From: Euglena gracilis
Lineage: Eukaryota > Euglenida > Euglenophyceae > Euglenales
Length of the DNA: 64,000 nt
Reading direction: 5' to 3'
Assembly: GCA_039621445.1 (NCBI GenBank)
Contig: CP154956.1
Coordinates: 86,035,904-86,099,903, forward strand
Part shown: positions 1 to 11,039 of the stretch, one piece after another
How positions within the stretch are numbered: position 1 is the first letter of the stretch
Layout: the number at the start of each line of letters is the position of its first letter
The notes under the pieces: generated by a model
The model's database searches: none
Seen by the model: the letters and a program-made list of their open reading frames with translations, nothing else
Told to the model about the DNA's origin: nothing
Translations under genes and position numbers: made by a program

Positions 1-6
1 CACGAG

Positions 7-339
7 NNNNNNNNNNNNNNNNNNNNNNNNNNNNNNNNNNNNNNNNNNNNNNNNNNNNNNNNNNNNNNNNNNNNNNNNNNNNNNNNNNNNNNNNNNNNNN
101 NNNNNNNNNNNNNNNNNNNNNNNNNNNNNNNNNNNNNNNNNNNNNNNNNNNNNNNNNNNNNNNNNNNNNNNNNNNNNNNNNNNNNNNNNNNNNNNNNNNN
201 NNNNNNNNNNNNNNNNNNNNNNNNNNNNNNNNNNNNNNNNNNNNNNNNNNNNNNNNNNNNNNNNNNNNNNNNNNNNNNNNNNNNNNNNNNNNNNNNNNNN
301 NNNNNNNNNNNNNNNNNNNNNNNNNNNNNNNNNNNNNNN
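7..339. other. assembly gap
   Basis: Run of N following six called bases at the contig start. Nothing can be said about the missing sequence, and features near its right edge may be truncated. Confidence 0.99.
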
Positions 340-651
340 GCCACAGCTCTGACAGGTGACCCAGCCGGCAGAGGGCAGCCCGCCACCCCAGCCCCCTCGC
401 TCTGGATCAGCCCAGCTGCGTCGCCGACCCCGTCGACCAGGCGGGGCTCCGGACGGCTCTGGGTGGGGCGGGGCGGGATATGCCACCGTTCTCCAACCGG
501 ACACTCCCAACATATTTTTTTGGAGGCTATTCCTCCCACAAACACATCTACATGCATAGGTCATGTATATGCACATATATGTGCACAAATATATATACAT
601 ATATATGTGCACATGCAAATCCAGGGTCACATATGCACATGCATATCCAGG

Positions 652-656
<5 letters not shown>
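340..656. other. unassigned sequence
   Basis: Short GC-rich stretch, then AT-rich sequence with TATACAT/GCACAT runs. I see no supported gene. Confidence 0.5.
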
Positions 657-708
<52 letters not shown>

Positions 709-750
709 GTATATATATGTATATATACATATATATACATATATAAATAT
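657..750. repeat. TA microsatellite
   Basis: Nearly pure TA dinucleotides with occasional TATG and TACA units. It abuts the left terminal repeat of the element at 755-1206, whose right end also sits in TA repeats. Confidence 0.95.
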
Positions 751-754
751 ATAT

Positions 755-1206
755 GGCAGGTGGGAACTTTAGTACCCCCCACATGTGTTTGTGCGTGTGT
801 GTGTGTGTGTGTGTATGTTTGTGTGTGTTTGTCTGTTTGTGTGTGTGCTGCTGGTTGGTGATTTGGATGCGGTGCACAGGGCAACGCTCTCCCGTAGTCT
901 GAAGCATGGCTGGCGTTTTTTTTTGTTCTTTTCAAAACAACATGTTTTTTTTATAATAAAAAAAACGCCAAAAGGTACCGGGGGGGTACTAAAATACACC
1001 CCGCGATGGACACCCTTTATTTAAAGGTATAGGGTTAGGTGCGCACGTGCTGATTTGCACTAATTGGCTACGTTGCGCTAATCGGCTATGTTGCACAACA
1101 TAGCCGATTAGCGCAACGTAACCATGTAGCGCAAATTAGCATGTGTGCACCAACCCTATACTGTATTTTAGTACCCCCCGGGGGGGTGCTAAAGTTCCCA
1201 CCTGCC
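755..1206. mobile_element. MITE with 26-bp TIR inserted in TA repeat
   Basis: The left end GGCAGGTGGGAACTTTAGTA followed by a C run is repeated inverted at the right end (about 1181-1206) with one mismatch, so the terminal repeat is about 26 bp. Both flanks are TA repeats, so a TA or AT duplication is likely but cannot be phased. Inside are a GT array (about 787-850), an inverted pair of T-rich and A-rich arms (about 914-972) and a long imperfect hairpin (about 1027-1161). No coding capacity. Confidence 0.85.
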
Positions 1207-1359
1207 ATATATATATATATATAGATATATATAGAGAGAGATATATATATAGATATAGATATATAGCGAGATATAGATATAGAGATATAGAGATATATAT
1301 ATATATATAGATATATAGATATAGATATCTATAGAGAGATATATATATATCTATATATA

Positions 1360-1400
<41 letters not shown>
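1207..1400. repeat. TA / TAGA microsatellite
   Basis: TA dinucleotides with TAGATA and GAGATA variants, continuing the simple repeat found on the other side of the MITE. Confidence 0.95.
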
Positions 1401-2689
1401 TATACATACATATGCATATACACCCTAAAGGCAAGTCATATGCGGCAAGAGCCATACACAGACTGTGTCAGCAGTTTGCTTCCACCCCCCCCCTCCTTTC
1501 CCATCTGTCATGTTGGACGCTGTGGAGTGGGTCACAGGTGCCCACAGTGATGGCCCACCGGAGTCCCCACCCGTCATTGGTGGACCAGGCGCTTGTGCCC
1601 GCAGCCGCCACGCTTCCCTGTGAGATCTCTGGCATCTGTGCTGTGTCCACTCCACCTTTGGTGTGAGTCCCAATGGACCAGAGAATTGACCCCATCGATG
1701 GAGCAATGTGGCACAGCAGGTTTTCCTCCCAGTGGTTTGAACGGGTGACCTTTCAGGCTCTGTTCTATCCCTGCTGCCAAACCCCGATGCTTGCATCCGA
1801 TGACATTTCAGTTGCACATATTATTTGATTTGGATCGGTAGATGGTATCTGTTCACTTTCAGGTACCAGTATGCATAATTTATATCACGTTTGTCGTGTC
1901 ATATGTACGTGTCGTGACATATGTATCATGTGCAATGTGTCAATCATAATGGATCATGTATGCGGAGATTTGAATCACACAACTCCATACATTCATAATT
2001 GGTTGTATGTGTGGCATGAAGTCAGATGAACCTCTTTCTGCAGGGAGGGGGGGATCCAGCCAGTGAAACGGGTCCAAATTTTGTGGGCCTGCTCAAAACT
2101 TTGTTCAAAAAAATAGATTTTCCCCTGGTTGGCAGTTTTGTGTGTTTGCATTTTTGCAGTTTTGATTTTTGGGGTCGACCAGCTTTCTTCCAGCCATACC
2201 AAATCTTCCTGCCTGACCTGGACCCCCCATTGGGAGGATTTAAGCCGGGGGGCAGGGTCGGATATCATGAGGGTATACGGTGTTCAGCTTGGAGGGGTGT
2301 CCCCCACCCCCCTTCCTGGACGGGGGGTCTGCACCCCCCCCCTCCTCGACCTGTCAATCCAGAACCCTGGGGGGGGGGGGGGTATCTCAGACCCCTCAAG
2401 GGGCTGTGTGTAAGGGGTCGTTGGCCACTCACCACACAACAAATTGGGCCAGAAGTGAATTTAGCACACGCCATAAACAGATAAGGAGCATACCATTGCT
2501 TAACACCTGTCCCACTCCACCCCGGCCCGGGGGGGGGGGGGTGACTGATTGGTTTTCTGGCCAAGACTCCCCCGGGGCGATAGGTTGGGCCCGAAAATGA
2601 AAAAGTGGCTGACCTGGCGCCAAAGGCGCCATAAATTTTCGGTTTTTTGAGATTTTTTGGCAAGTGTTTCTCATAGTGCCTTGCCAACA
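1401..2689. other. unassigned, with a dispersed repeat fragment
   Basis: No supported gene. The part at about 2340-2500 (G run, then a segment containing GGCCACTCACCACACAA and GGGCCAGAAG) recurs at about 57220-57360, so it belongs to a dispersed repeat family. Confidence 0.5.
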
Positions 2690-2850
2690 TAACCCCCCCC
2701 AAATAACACCCCCCCCCCCGGTGTGTTATTTGGGCACCCGAACTGGGGCCCGGGGGTGTTATTTTTACATGGAAAACCAAAGGAACACAGGGGGGGGGGG
2801 GTGTTATTTGGGCGCTCGAAATCGGCCCCCAAGGGGGGGTGTTATTTGGG
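2690..2850. mobile_element. C/G-run palindromic element (AAATAACACC type)
   Basis: Inverted copies of CCCCCCAAATAACACC and GGTGTTATTTGGGG flank a short centre with a second inverted pair. Related C-run plus AAATAATAA or AAATATAAA ends occur at 5.6-6.0, 6.9-7.2, 31.2-31.35 and 35.5-35.9 kb. Exact boundaries and target duplication are not resolved. Confidence 0.55.
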
Positions 2851-3029
2851 GGGGTTAAGAGCCTTCAAGAGTGGCCGATCCCCCCCGGCGGAGTAAAGGA
2901 CTGGTTTTTCAGGAAAAAGTGAGTGACTGGTTTTTTCAGAGTGGAAAGAGACCCCACTCCCCCCCGGGAGTCGCTAAGCAATGGTATGACACGCGACAAG
3001 GAGCTTTAGTGCACTGAACCAAAACCAAA

Positions 3030-3207
3030 ATATTTGCATTTGCGCTTGGCCCCCCTCCTCCTTCCATGCAAACTTGACCCCCCTAAAGTTGGTCTTTTGC
3101 ACATGGTCGCCGAAATTCTGAATATGCAAACTTGGCCCCCTACGGTTGGCCCCCCTGGCTTTACCTCCAATCATGGCACGGGCCAAGCGCCTGGGGGGGG
3201 GGGGGGG
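3030..3207. repeat. dispersed GCGCTTGGCC element, copy 1
   Basis: Begins with GCGCTTGGCCCCCC and ends with the inverse, GGGCCAAGCGCC plus a G run. The interior contains repeated ATGCAAACTTGGCCCC. A second copy lies at about 52608-52840, and a half copy at about 7270-7310. Confidence 0.7.
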
Positions 3208-3980
3208 GACTTGTCTGGGTACTGCACATTTATTGGGGGGCAGGTTTCCGCTGTGCTACATTGGGGGTGCCGTGTACCGCCGTAGCGGTGCTCGGACCCT
3301 CCTTGCCCGGCACTCCTTCCCTGGGCGGGGTGACGCCAGCTGCTCCAGTGCAATCCCGGCACTCACCTATTATTTCTCCTCCCGGCCCTTCTTCCATATG
3401 GTGGGCAGGCATGGTATTCGCCCCCAGGGCATTTGGATTCCTTCCATGCAAATTTTCCATGCAAATCTGGTTCTTTCATTTGCCCCATCCCTCGCTGGTG
3501 ATTGGGGATTCTGTGCTGGTCAACTGTTGCGCAACCTCTGGCTGTTTGGTCCCTCTCCTCTTTACAAACAAATTTAGCCCCCAAACTCCGTTTTACTTCA
3601 CCCATCGAGGGTCCTGGGCTGCAAGCTCGGACACCCAAAGTTCGCACCTATGTTTGCCCCATGTCAAGCCTGAATAATTGTCTTTGTCTGTATCGGCATA
3701 TCCATTAACAAACTGTTTAGTTGGGCTCAGGCTGGTAAACCCCAAAAACATACGCTCTCCTTGGATTTTGCATGGCGTAACTGTCTCTTATTTGTCTCAG
3801 GCCTCTAACGCCTTTAACACCGAACCCACCTTTATACACTCATCATCATACGGAAGAGGACCTCAAAAGAAAACGACCTTAAAACTTGATTTTCACTCCG
3901 ATGTGCAACAATCCCCTTGGTTTTCCCACAAGCCCATTTTTACTGACCTCTCTCTTGCTTAAGCAAGGCTTGCGTATGTG
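3208..3980. other. unassigned sequence
   Basis: No supported gene, RNA or clear repeat boundary. Confidence 0.4.
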
Positions 3981-3982
3981 CA

Positions 3983-4050
3983 TAAATATTTATGTATGTA
4001 TGTATGTTTGTATGTATGTATGTATGTATGTATGTATGTCTGTATGTATG
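3983..4050. repeat. TATG microsatellite, left part
   Basis: Tandem TATG units. They continue at 4955-5140 on the other side of the hAT-like element, so that element appears to have split one array. Confidence 0.9.
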
Positions 4051-4954
4051 CAGGGATTTGTGCTTATCCTGAAATGGATAACTACGGATAACTACGGATA
4101 ACTACGGATAAGCCCGAAACCCCCAAATACGGATAAAAACGGATAACTACGGATAACTGCGGATGAGCCAAAAAGTCCAGATAAGGATAATTATGGATAA
4201 CTACGGATAACTACGGATAAGCAAAAAAAAAAAACGAATGAAGACGAGCAAGAAAATGAAATTGGTAGGGGCAAAGGTGGTTAAACAGCCCGGAGCAAGT
4301 GCAGCTTTGATGGAGGTTCCTGAAGATGCAAGTGTTTTGTGTTAGAAGCATCTGGGTATCGATTTTCCCCTCTCAGGCCCAACGAACCCTTCTGTTGCAC
4401 AACCATTCACCACTCGAGTGCAACTAAAATTGGGTGAGATGATGGCTCAGCTGTCCACAAAGGATAAGGTCTCTGACGATTTTGCAGCCGCCTTTTTGTG
4501 GATTGGAACTGATGAAGGGACAGATTCACAAGGGCTTGCCATTATCAATATTTTGGTTGGGTGTGGCCCAAGTTCGTGTGCGGGTTGTGGCAACTCGCAC
4601 TGTGGTTTGTCAAGGGCCAAACGATGGCATTGAGCACCAAGGTTTGATTTCTTAGGAGAAAAGTAATGTCGTCTTTTATCGCAGAATTTGCTAAGGAGGT
4701 CAATGAGGCTTTAAGGAGCATGGCAATTTCTGTTTAGATTGTCATATTTCACGAAGTTTAGGCATTCCTGAGGTTTATGATGATCAACTCTCTTCATCCT
4801 TTCAATTGCAGCCATTTCAGATGGATATCCCCTGTCAGGAAGGGTATTTTAGCAAAAAAGGATAACTACGGATAACTACGGATAACTACGGATAACTACG
4901 GATAACTACGGATAAGAATTTGACCCCCCAAAAAAGGATAAGCACAAATCCATG
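4051..4954. mobile_element. decayed hAT-like transposon
   Basis: The left end CAGGGATTTGTGCTTATCC is matched inverted at the right by GGATAAGCACAAATCC plus ATG, with one mismatch at the tip. Inside each end are tandem GGATAACTAC subterminal repeats (4072-4230 and 4858-4915). The element sits within a TATG microsatellite, so an 8-bp target duplication is compatible but cannot be phased. CAGGG tips, subterminal repeats and an exon-like segment support hAT, but the 904-bp length means it is internally deleted. Confidence 0.75.
4377..4520 (+). pseudogene. hAT transposase exon remnant
   Basis: After a good acceptor (tract ending CTCTCAG at 4376) a frame entered in phase 1 reads coherently as PFTTRVQLKLGEMMAQLSTK then KVSDDFAAAFLWIG, about 45 residues with animal-like composition. 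It lies inside the hAT-type element at 4051-4954, so I infer a leftover transposase exon. No catalytic residues are visible and the downstream exons are missing. The frame stays open to 4633, but the downstream residues look random. Confidence 0.5.
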
Positions 4955-5140
4955 ATGTATGTATGTATGTACGTATGTATGTATGTATGTATGTATGTAT
5001 GTATGTATGTATGTATGTATGTATGTATGTATGTATGCATGTATGTGTATGTATGTATGTATGTATGTATGTATGTATGTATGTATATGTGTGTATCAGT
5101 GTATGTGTGTTTATGTATGTATGCATGCATGCATACATGC
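4955..5140. repeat. TATG microsatellite, right part
   Basis: Long run of TATG units with a few TGTG and GCAT variants. Same unit as at 3983-4050. Confidence 0.95.
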
Positions 5141-5149
5141 ATGCATGTA

Positions 5150-5339
5150 CCTCCCCCCCTCCATGTCCAATGAACGCCTTTGCCTAATGAACAGGGGGTG
5201 TCCTGACCGTCTTCATTGTCACCTTAAACTTTTATAGACCAAATGAGCGAACCCTCAAGTCCAATGAACGTCCCCTATCCAGTCTAGTCTAGATGTAAGT
5301 CTAGATTGTTGTTTTGTGTTCATTGGACTTGGGGGGAGG
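5150..5339. mobile_element. MITE with CCTCCCCCC ends
   Basis: Left end CCTCCCCCC followed by GTCCAATGAACG; right end is the inverse (GTTCATTGGACT then GGGGGGAGG). A TA precedes the left end and AG follows the right, consistent with a mutated TA duplication. The same CCTCCCCCC tip occurs in the TA-flanked element at 10317-10670. The centre has a small CTAGACTTA-type hairpin (about 5282-5308). Confidence 0.7.
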
Positions 5340-5619
5340 AGCGCATGTATGCATTGGTGTATTATGTGTGTATTACCCCCCCCTGTCCAAGGCATGCCAT
5401 GTCGTTGAAACACACCTGTGCCCTACAAAACGCTAGCTGACGTTCTTCTTTGAGGTACAGTGCTTTTTGTCGACACTCAAACCAGTGTCAATGCCATTTT
5501 CCTGGAACATTGGCAAGCCTTGGACGGGGGGGGGGGGTATGTGTGTTTGTATGTTTACAACAAGTATTAAGTTGATACCTTTTTGGGGAGGTATCAAATT
5601 TAATCTGCCACATGTCTAA

Positions 5620-6035
5620 ATAAACCCCCCCAAATAATAAACCCCCCCAAATAATAAACCCCCCCAAATAATAAACCCCCCCTGAGGACCAACTTCGGCC
5701 GCCCAAATAATAACCCCCCCTCTGGCAGGTGTGAGGGCAAAGAAAAAAAAGAGCCAAAAATTAGCAGAAACGTTGCAAAAAAAAATCACAAAAATGGATC
5801 AAATTGGTGCAGAAAAAATGCCATAAAAGCACCCAGTTTTAAAAAAGCCCAAAAATGCCAAAAAAGTGACCATTGGAGCCTGTGGAGGGGTTTTCGGGTC
5901 TAATTTTGACTTCGAAATTTTTGCCCAAATAATAACCCCCCCCCAAATAATAAACCCCCCCTGGACCCCGACTTCGGGTGTCCAAATAATAAACCGGGGG
6001 GTTTATTATTTGGGGGGGGGGTTATTATTTGGGCA
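5620..6035. mobile_element. C-run / AAATAATAA repeat cluster
   Basis: Four tandem CCCCCCCAAATAATAAA units at the left and inverted GTTTATTATTTGGGG units at the right flank a non-coding centre. It looks like one or more nested palindromic MITEs. Ends and target duplication are not resolved. Confidence 0.55.
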
Positions 6036-7556
6036 TGGAAAGTGTTCATTTAAACCCCCAGAGGGGGTTTTTTTGTTGTTGGCAGAATCGGGCTGAGGTT
6101 AGAATTCAGAACACCGTTCGAAATCAGGAGGGAGTCTCGTCTTTGGGTGGGAGTGCCCCCGCCCCTTGACCGAGGTGGAGCCCTGACCCCGCCCCCAAAA
6201 ATAGTTGATTTGTTTCCTTCCGGCATTTTTGCGTCGAAAAAAAATTTGAGTCATTTCCACGTTTTTTTGTCGAACTGTGTCCAAAAATAGCATTTTAGGT
6301 CGATTTCGGGGTTAAATTTTTTCGGCCTGGCACGTTTTGTTTCAGGCTGATAATCACTGATTTTGGTCGCATTACTGTTTAGGTGGAGGTGACACCCACC
6401 TGCTATGCCCTTGCATATAGAACCCAACCTTCAGGCCGAATCCGTACGCTTAACGTCAGCAAAAAGCAAGCCAAAGCTGGCCTGACCCCAACCCTGTTTC
6501 TTCAATCACCAAAATCCCCTCATGGGGGATTGGATGATTTTTGCCAAATCCCCCTGAGGCCACCAGAATTGCCCCCACGCCATGCTTCTTTGCATTGGTG
6601 GCACACCTGGGGGGTGGGGGGGGGCTCTCAAATTAAAGGGACATTGAAATCTTTGACAGGACAGGACAGGACAGGAAGCACCAAACCCACTTGATTTTGG
6701 GGGGGGGGATCCTGCGGATGGCGAAGCCCATCGGACCCACCCCAGGGCTGAGGGCTTGCCACGGAACAGGCAGAGTTGAACATTTACAGCGCTGGAAGGG
6801 GGGGGATATTACTTTGGGGAGGATTAGAAGAGATGCTGGGCTTTTGGATTGCTTTGGATTAGCGATGACAGAAAGGAGGCTGCATGAAATATGCTTTTTC
6901 AGAAGCTGAATGTTGTAACCCCCCCCAAATATAAAACCCCTCCGGTTTTATGTTTGGGTGAAAATTTCAAGACCCCCGGGGGGTTATATATGGGAGGGGA
7001 ACCAAAACTTCTGGCGACTTTTTGTCCTTTTCCAATTTGTCCCTCGTAGCCCTTTTGTGTTGCTTCCAATGGAAGAATACCTCGCCAGAGACTCTCTTGA
7101 TGACTGGATTTCGGTCGTTTCGAGTGCCGAGGCCACTGAATCACCAACATCCGAGGAGTCAGGAGGTGATGGATCCGAAGCTGATTTTTTTTATATTTGG
7201 GGGGTTTTTATATTTGGTCGCCAAATCAAACGCCCCAGGGGGGTTTTTATTTCACTGTTACTTTATGTTTACTTTCAATCATGGCCCAGGCCAAGGGCCT
7301 GGCGGGGACATGCCAGGGTCCCCAGCACTGGCCAACCTGTCACGTGCCAGTTTGCCCGGTTAGGGTGGCCTGTCTTTGGCAGGCCCCGTCTCTCCGTTCT
7401 GGGACAGGAGGGCTGCCGGCGGAGCACTGCGTGCACAGCCCGCCCATCCTACTCTGCTGCTCGGCCAGGGAGGGCAGGGCCGCCCCCGAGGACTTCTGAG
7501 GGGGGCTCGATTCCTGGCGGGTGGATTTGGTGCCCCCCCCCCACAGGGGCGGCAAT
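6036..7556. other. unassigned, with C-run / AAATATAAA fragments
   Basis: No supported gene. Short inverted C/G-run pieces with AAATATAAA occur at about 6919-6990 and 7195-7245. A half copy of the GCGCTTGGCC element lies at about 7270-7310. Confidence 0.45.
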
Positions 7557-7815
7557 CAGGCTTCTTTTTAAGTCACCTGACCCCCCCCCCAGGGGGAGGG
7601 GGGTGGGTGGGTGGGTCCGGGCCGGACCCTCCTCGGGGGGGGGGGGGGGCCGCTCCGGAGGCGCCAGGTATACCTTTTCGGCACGAAGCGCCGAAAATTT
7701 TTGAAAATTGCCTTTAGCTGGCCCGATTTTGGGGGGGGTCCCCGCCCGGGGGGTCCCGCGCCACCCTGGGTGGGGGGGGGGGCCCTCCCCCCTGGGGGTC
7801 TTAAAAAGAAGCCTG
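7557..7815. mobile_element. hAT-type MITE with 8-bp TSD
   Basis: The tip CAGGCTTCTTTTTAAG is perfectly inverted at the right as CTTAAAAAGAAGCCTG. The 8 bases outside are GCGGCAAT (7549-7556) and GTGGCAAT (7816-7823), a target duplication with one mismatch. The 259-bp interior is C/G-run DNA with an inverted GGCGC pair and no coding capacity. A relative with a perfect duplication lies at 59216-59491. Confidence 0.88.
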
Positions 7816-7823
7816 GTGGCAAT

Positions 7824-10258
7824 TGCCTCTTTCATCCATATGTGGTTTTGTGTGTTTCTCTGTTACAAGAGGTATTCATCTGTTGCTTTTTGGGGGGGAA
7901 ACCTTCCTCGTGGAGCAATTCGCTGATAGATTATTTTTCACCCTCCTCCTACGCATCCTCAAGCGTGTTCGCAACTTCATCAAAAATTGAAGCAGACACA
8001 GCTCTCCAGATCGTTGTCCACAATGGCTTATTTCCATTCTCCCTCCGCGGGAGTTGCTTGGCAAATACTGCGGAACTGGACCCCCCGCGGCATCATATTG
8101 GTTAGCCTGCATCGCAGGTTGCTCTGTGCCCAACCTCATTTTGCTTGCCCTCCCCCACACCACACCAGAGGACAGGGACGTGGCCAGGAGTTTCAGGGCC
8201 AGGAGTTTCCCTTTCAAAAGAAGTTTTTTTGTGTCCTCGTTTGGTACGCCCCTTTTGTCGCTTTGGCCCCAATGTGGGGGGGATTGAGATCCACAATTTT
8301 TCCGTGATTTCCGCAATTTTTCTGCAAGTTGTTTCCCTGTCCTCGATCAATCCACGTCGATTTGAGATGGAAGGTGCAATGAGTTCCCTTGAAAGCCATT
8401 CCTCGCAGGGTTTCCAAGGGAACATGAGCGTTTTTGATATTTTTCGCTGCTTTTTGCTTGTTATTTTTCTTTGCAAAATTTGCAAATATTCGCCAAATTT
8501 TGCAAATCTTGGCAAAAGTTGGAGGTTTTTGGGGGGCCTTTTTGAAGGTTTTTTGCAGTTCCTGGGAAATGATTTCGGATTTAAAAAAAATGCCGCCTTT
8601 GGACCAGATTTTTTACTTTTTCTTTGGGAATGATTGTGGTGGCAAATTTAGAAAAGAATGCTTGTCTTTCGTTTTTTTTGCTCAAAAAAATGAATGAATG
8701 AAAGTGTCCCATATCCCAAAAACCTGTGAAAGCTCCATACATCACAGTTTCAGATGCAGGCCAACCAATTTATCTCCTCCCTGTTGTGCGACGGGGGGGG
8801 AGGGGGGTTGCAGAAATTATTTTTGTTTGTGCTGGGTGTTGTGCCGAACTCCCAAGGGATGGTGGTTCTCCTGGCCGGTCCTCTGGTGCCTGAAACCCTG
8901 CCGCACGCCCCCCTCCATCCTTCTTTAGTCTGTCGTCAACAAGTCGATCTCCTGACTGCATCAATCTCCTTCTTGTGTTTTGTGAAATTATGGGTTACAA
9001 AAGAAAACAAGATTTTGCCTTTTTGGGGCCCAAGGAAGTCCTGGTACCGGGTTCTTCTTCGTGCAAAGGGGGGGACTCCTGATGTTTGCCTCCCGCACTC
9101 GCTGGCAACCATTGCCAAAAGGAATTTCTTGAGCCGGACCCCACCTTGCCCCACCCTACCCTATCCAGCCAGCCAGCACCCTTTTCCAGCCAGCAGATCC
9201 CAGATTGGCTTTGGAGCCCCCACCCCAGGGGTGGAGTGGTAATACAGTTTTTGCAGCCCAGCAAAGCCAGGCTTGACTGAATAAGGGGCCAACAGGGGGC
9301 CAAAAATGGCCTTTTTCGATTTTGGGGGGGGGTTTCACCTCACAGTTTTGGCTGAAAAAAGAATGCATCTGAGCCAGGCAATTGTTTAAGCACTGACCGA
9401 CCCCCGCCCCCGGGGTGACTGGTTTTTTCAGAGTGACTGACTGGTTTTTCCTGGTGTGACTTTCCTGGTTTTGGTGCCCACTCGGCCAGGAGTGGGCAAA
9501 AGTGGCTTGAGTGACCCCGGCGCCAAAACGGAAAATTTTTGGGCCTAAAATGGCCTAAAGTGACTTGGGCCTAAAATGGCCTAAAGTGACTGGAAAGTGG
9601 CCGTTTTTCTGAGTGGCCGACACCCCGGGGGGGGGGGGGGTAGTGACTGGCTGGTTTTCTGAAAACGAGTGACTGACTGGTTTTTAAAAAATAGTGGAGT
9701 GACCCCCCTCCCCCCCCGGGGGGTCGGTAAAAAATTGTATGGCTAGATTTGGGATTTTGGGATTTTTTGCTTGTTTTCGGGTTCCAGCCGGGGCCAGCCC
9801 GTCAGTTGGGTGGGGCCCACTACGCCCAGGGGGAGGGGGGCAGCCAGCCGCCCAGCTCCTTTTTCCCAGCCAGCATCTTTTTCCACCGAGCCGGCTGGAC
9901 GTCCCCCCGGGCTGTCCTTAAGAAATTCCCTGGTTACCAACTCCGCTTGGAGGGGTCAGGCCGTCCCGGCCGCAATTTTAGGGGAACATACAAAATCCTC
10001 CAACCAATCGGACTCCCAACATTGAAAGTGGACCAATTTGCCGGTGCAAATGCCTGAACAAAATCGGAAAGGGAAATGATGCAAAGAAAAATGTGACTTT
10101 CACAAAATTTTCGTTATGCAAAAAATACAAAATTATGCAAAAGGTGCAAATTTTCAAGATTGTCGATTATGCGAAAAAATGCATAGCGTATCCCCCCCCA
10201 TTAAGCTGCTCTCAATGGGCCGCCAGAGACCAGCTTGTCTCTGCCCTGCCCTGCCCAC
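7824..10258. other. unassigned, with short repeats
   Basis: No supported gene. A truncated copy of the CCGCAATT-rich element (compare 62613-63109) is visible at about 8274-8335. From about 9405 to 9735 there are repeated GTGACTGACTGGTTTTT units and C/G runs, also seen at about 2895-2945. Confidence 0.45.
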
Positions 10259-11039
10259 CAGGCTTTTGCTTAAGGGATTGCAGTACTCCCCCCGGGGGGG
10301 GGCTGGACTGCAGCTACCTCCCCCCCCCTTGTCGTTGACACGGTGTGTCGTTGACACCCCCCCCCGTGTCAACGACACTTTCCTGGAACATTTTTTTTCT
10401 TTTGTGTTGGCCACAGTTTCTGACAAATTTCAGCCAGGACATTTCAAAAATGGGTTGAATCTTCTTTCCAGCCATGGCTTCGAATGTCATCCCCATTCGC
10501 ACCAGCCACAGTGTGGCGGACATGCATTCACGGGGTCATTCATTGTTACTGGTGCGGTCGATTTTTTTTTAGGTACTGTGTCGTTGACACGGCGTGTCGT
10601 TGACACACCCCCCGTGTCAACGACACTTTTCTGGAACCTTGGCGTGTCAACGACAAGGGGGGGGGGGAGGTAGTCCAAATTTGGCTAGTGGGATTTCTAG
10701 CAGACCCCTCCGGGGGGGGGGGGTCTGCTAGCAGGGCTAGCTAGTGGAATTTTTTTCCCAGTGGTGACCGACGCTTTGCGCCGGTCATTTTTGGGGACCC
10801 CCAAAAATGGCCCAAAATGTCCGTTTTTGGCCATTTTTGGGAATTTTTGGAACAAAGTCAGCCAAAAAACTTATTAAACCCCTCATTTCCACCTCAGCGC
10901 ACAGCGCCGGAGGAATATTTTTTTCCATTTAGGGGGACCCCCGGACCCCCCCCCCCCCGGGGGGACGAGGGTCTAGCTAGTCCATTTTTTCCAGTGTCTA
11001 CGCCAGTTCCCCCCCCCCCGGTCCTTAAGCAAAAGCCTG
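10259..11039. mobile_element. hAT-type MITE with perfect 8-bp TSD
   Basis: Ends CAGGCTTTTGCTTAAGG and its inverse CCTTAAGCAAAAGCCTG. The flanks are both CTGCCCAC (10251-10258 and 11040-11047), a perfect 8-bp duplication. The interior is non-coding: C/G runs, inverted CTAGCTAG pieces and GGCGC palindromes. A second, uninterrupted but right-truncated copy lies at 61879-62270. This copy is enlarged by the nested element at 10317-10670. Confidence 0.93.
10317..10670. mobile_element. nested TA-target MITE
   Basis: Ends CCTCCCCCC followed by TTGTCGTTGACACG, inverted at the right as CGTGTCAACGACAA then a G run and GGAGG. It is flanked by TA at 10315-10316 and 10671-10672. The related host copy near 61.94 kb has the uninterrupted site CAGCTAGTCCAAAT with a single TA, which proves a TA-duplicating insertion. 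Internal copies of TGTCGTTGACAC form a second inverted layer. Confidence 0.93.
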
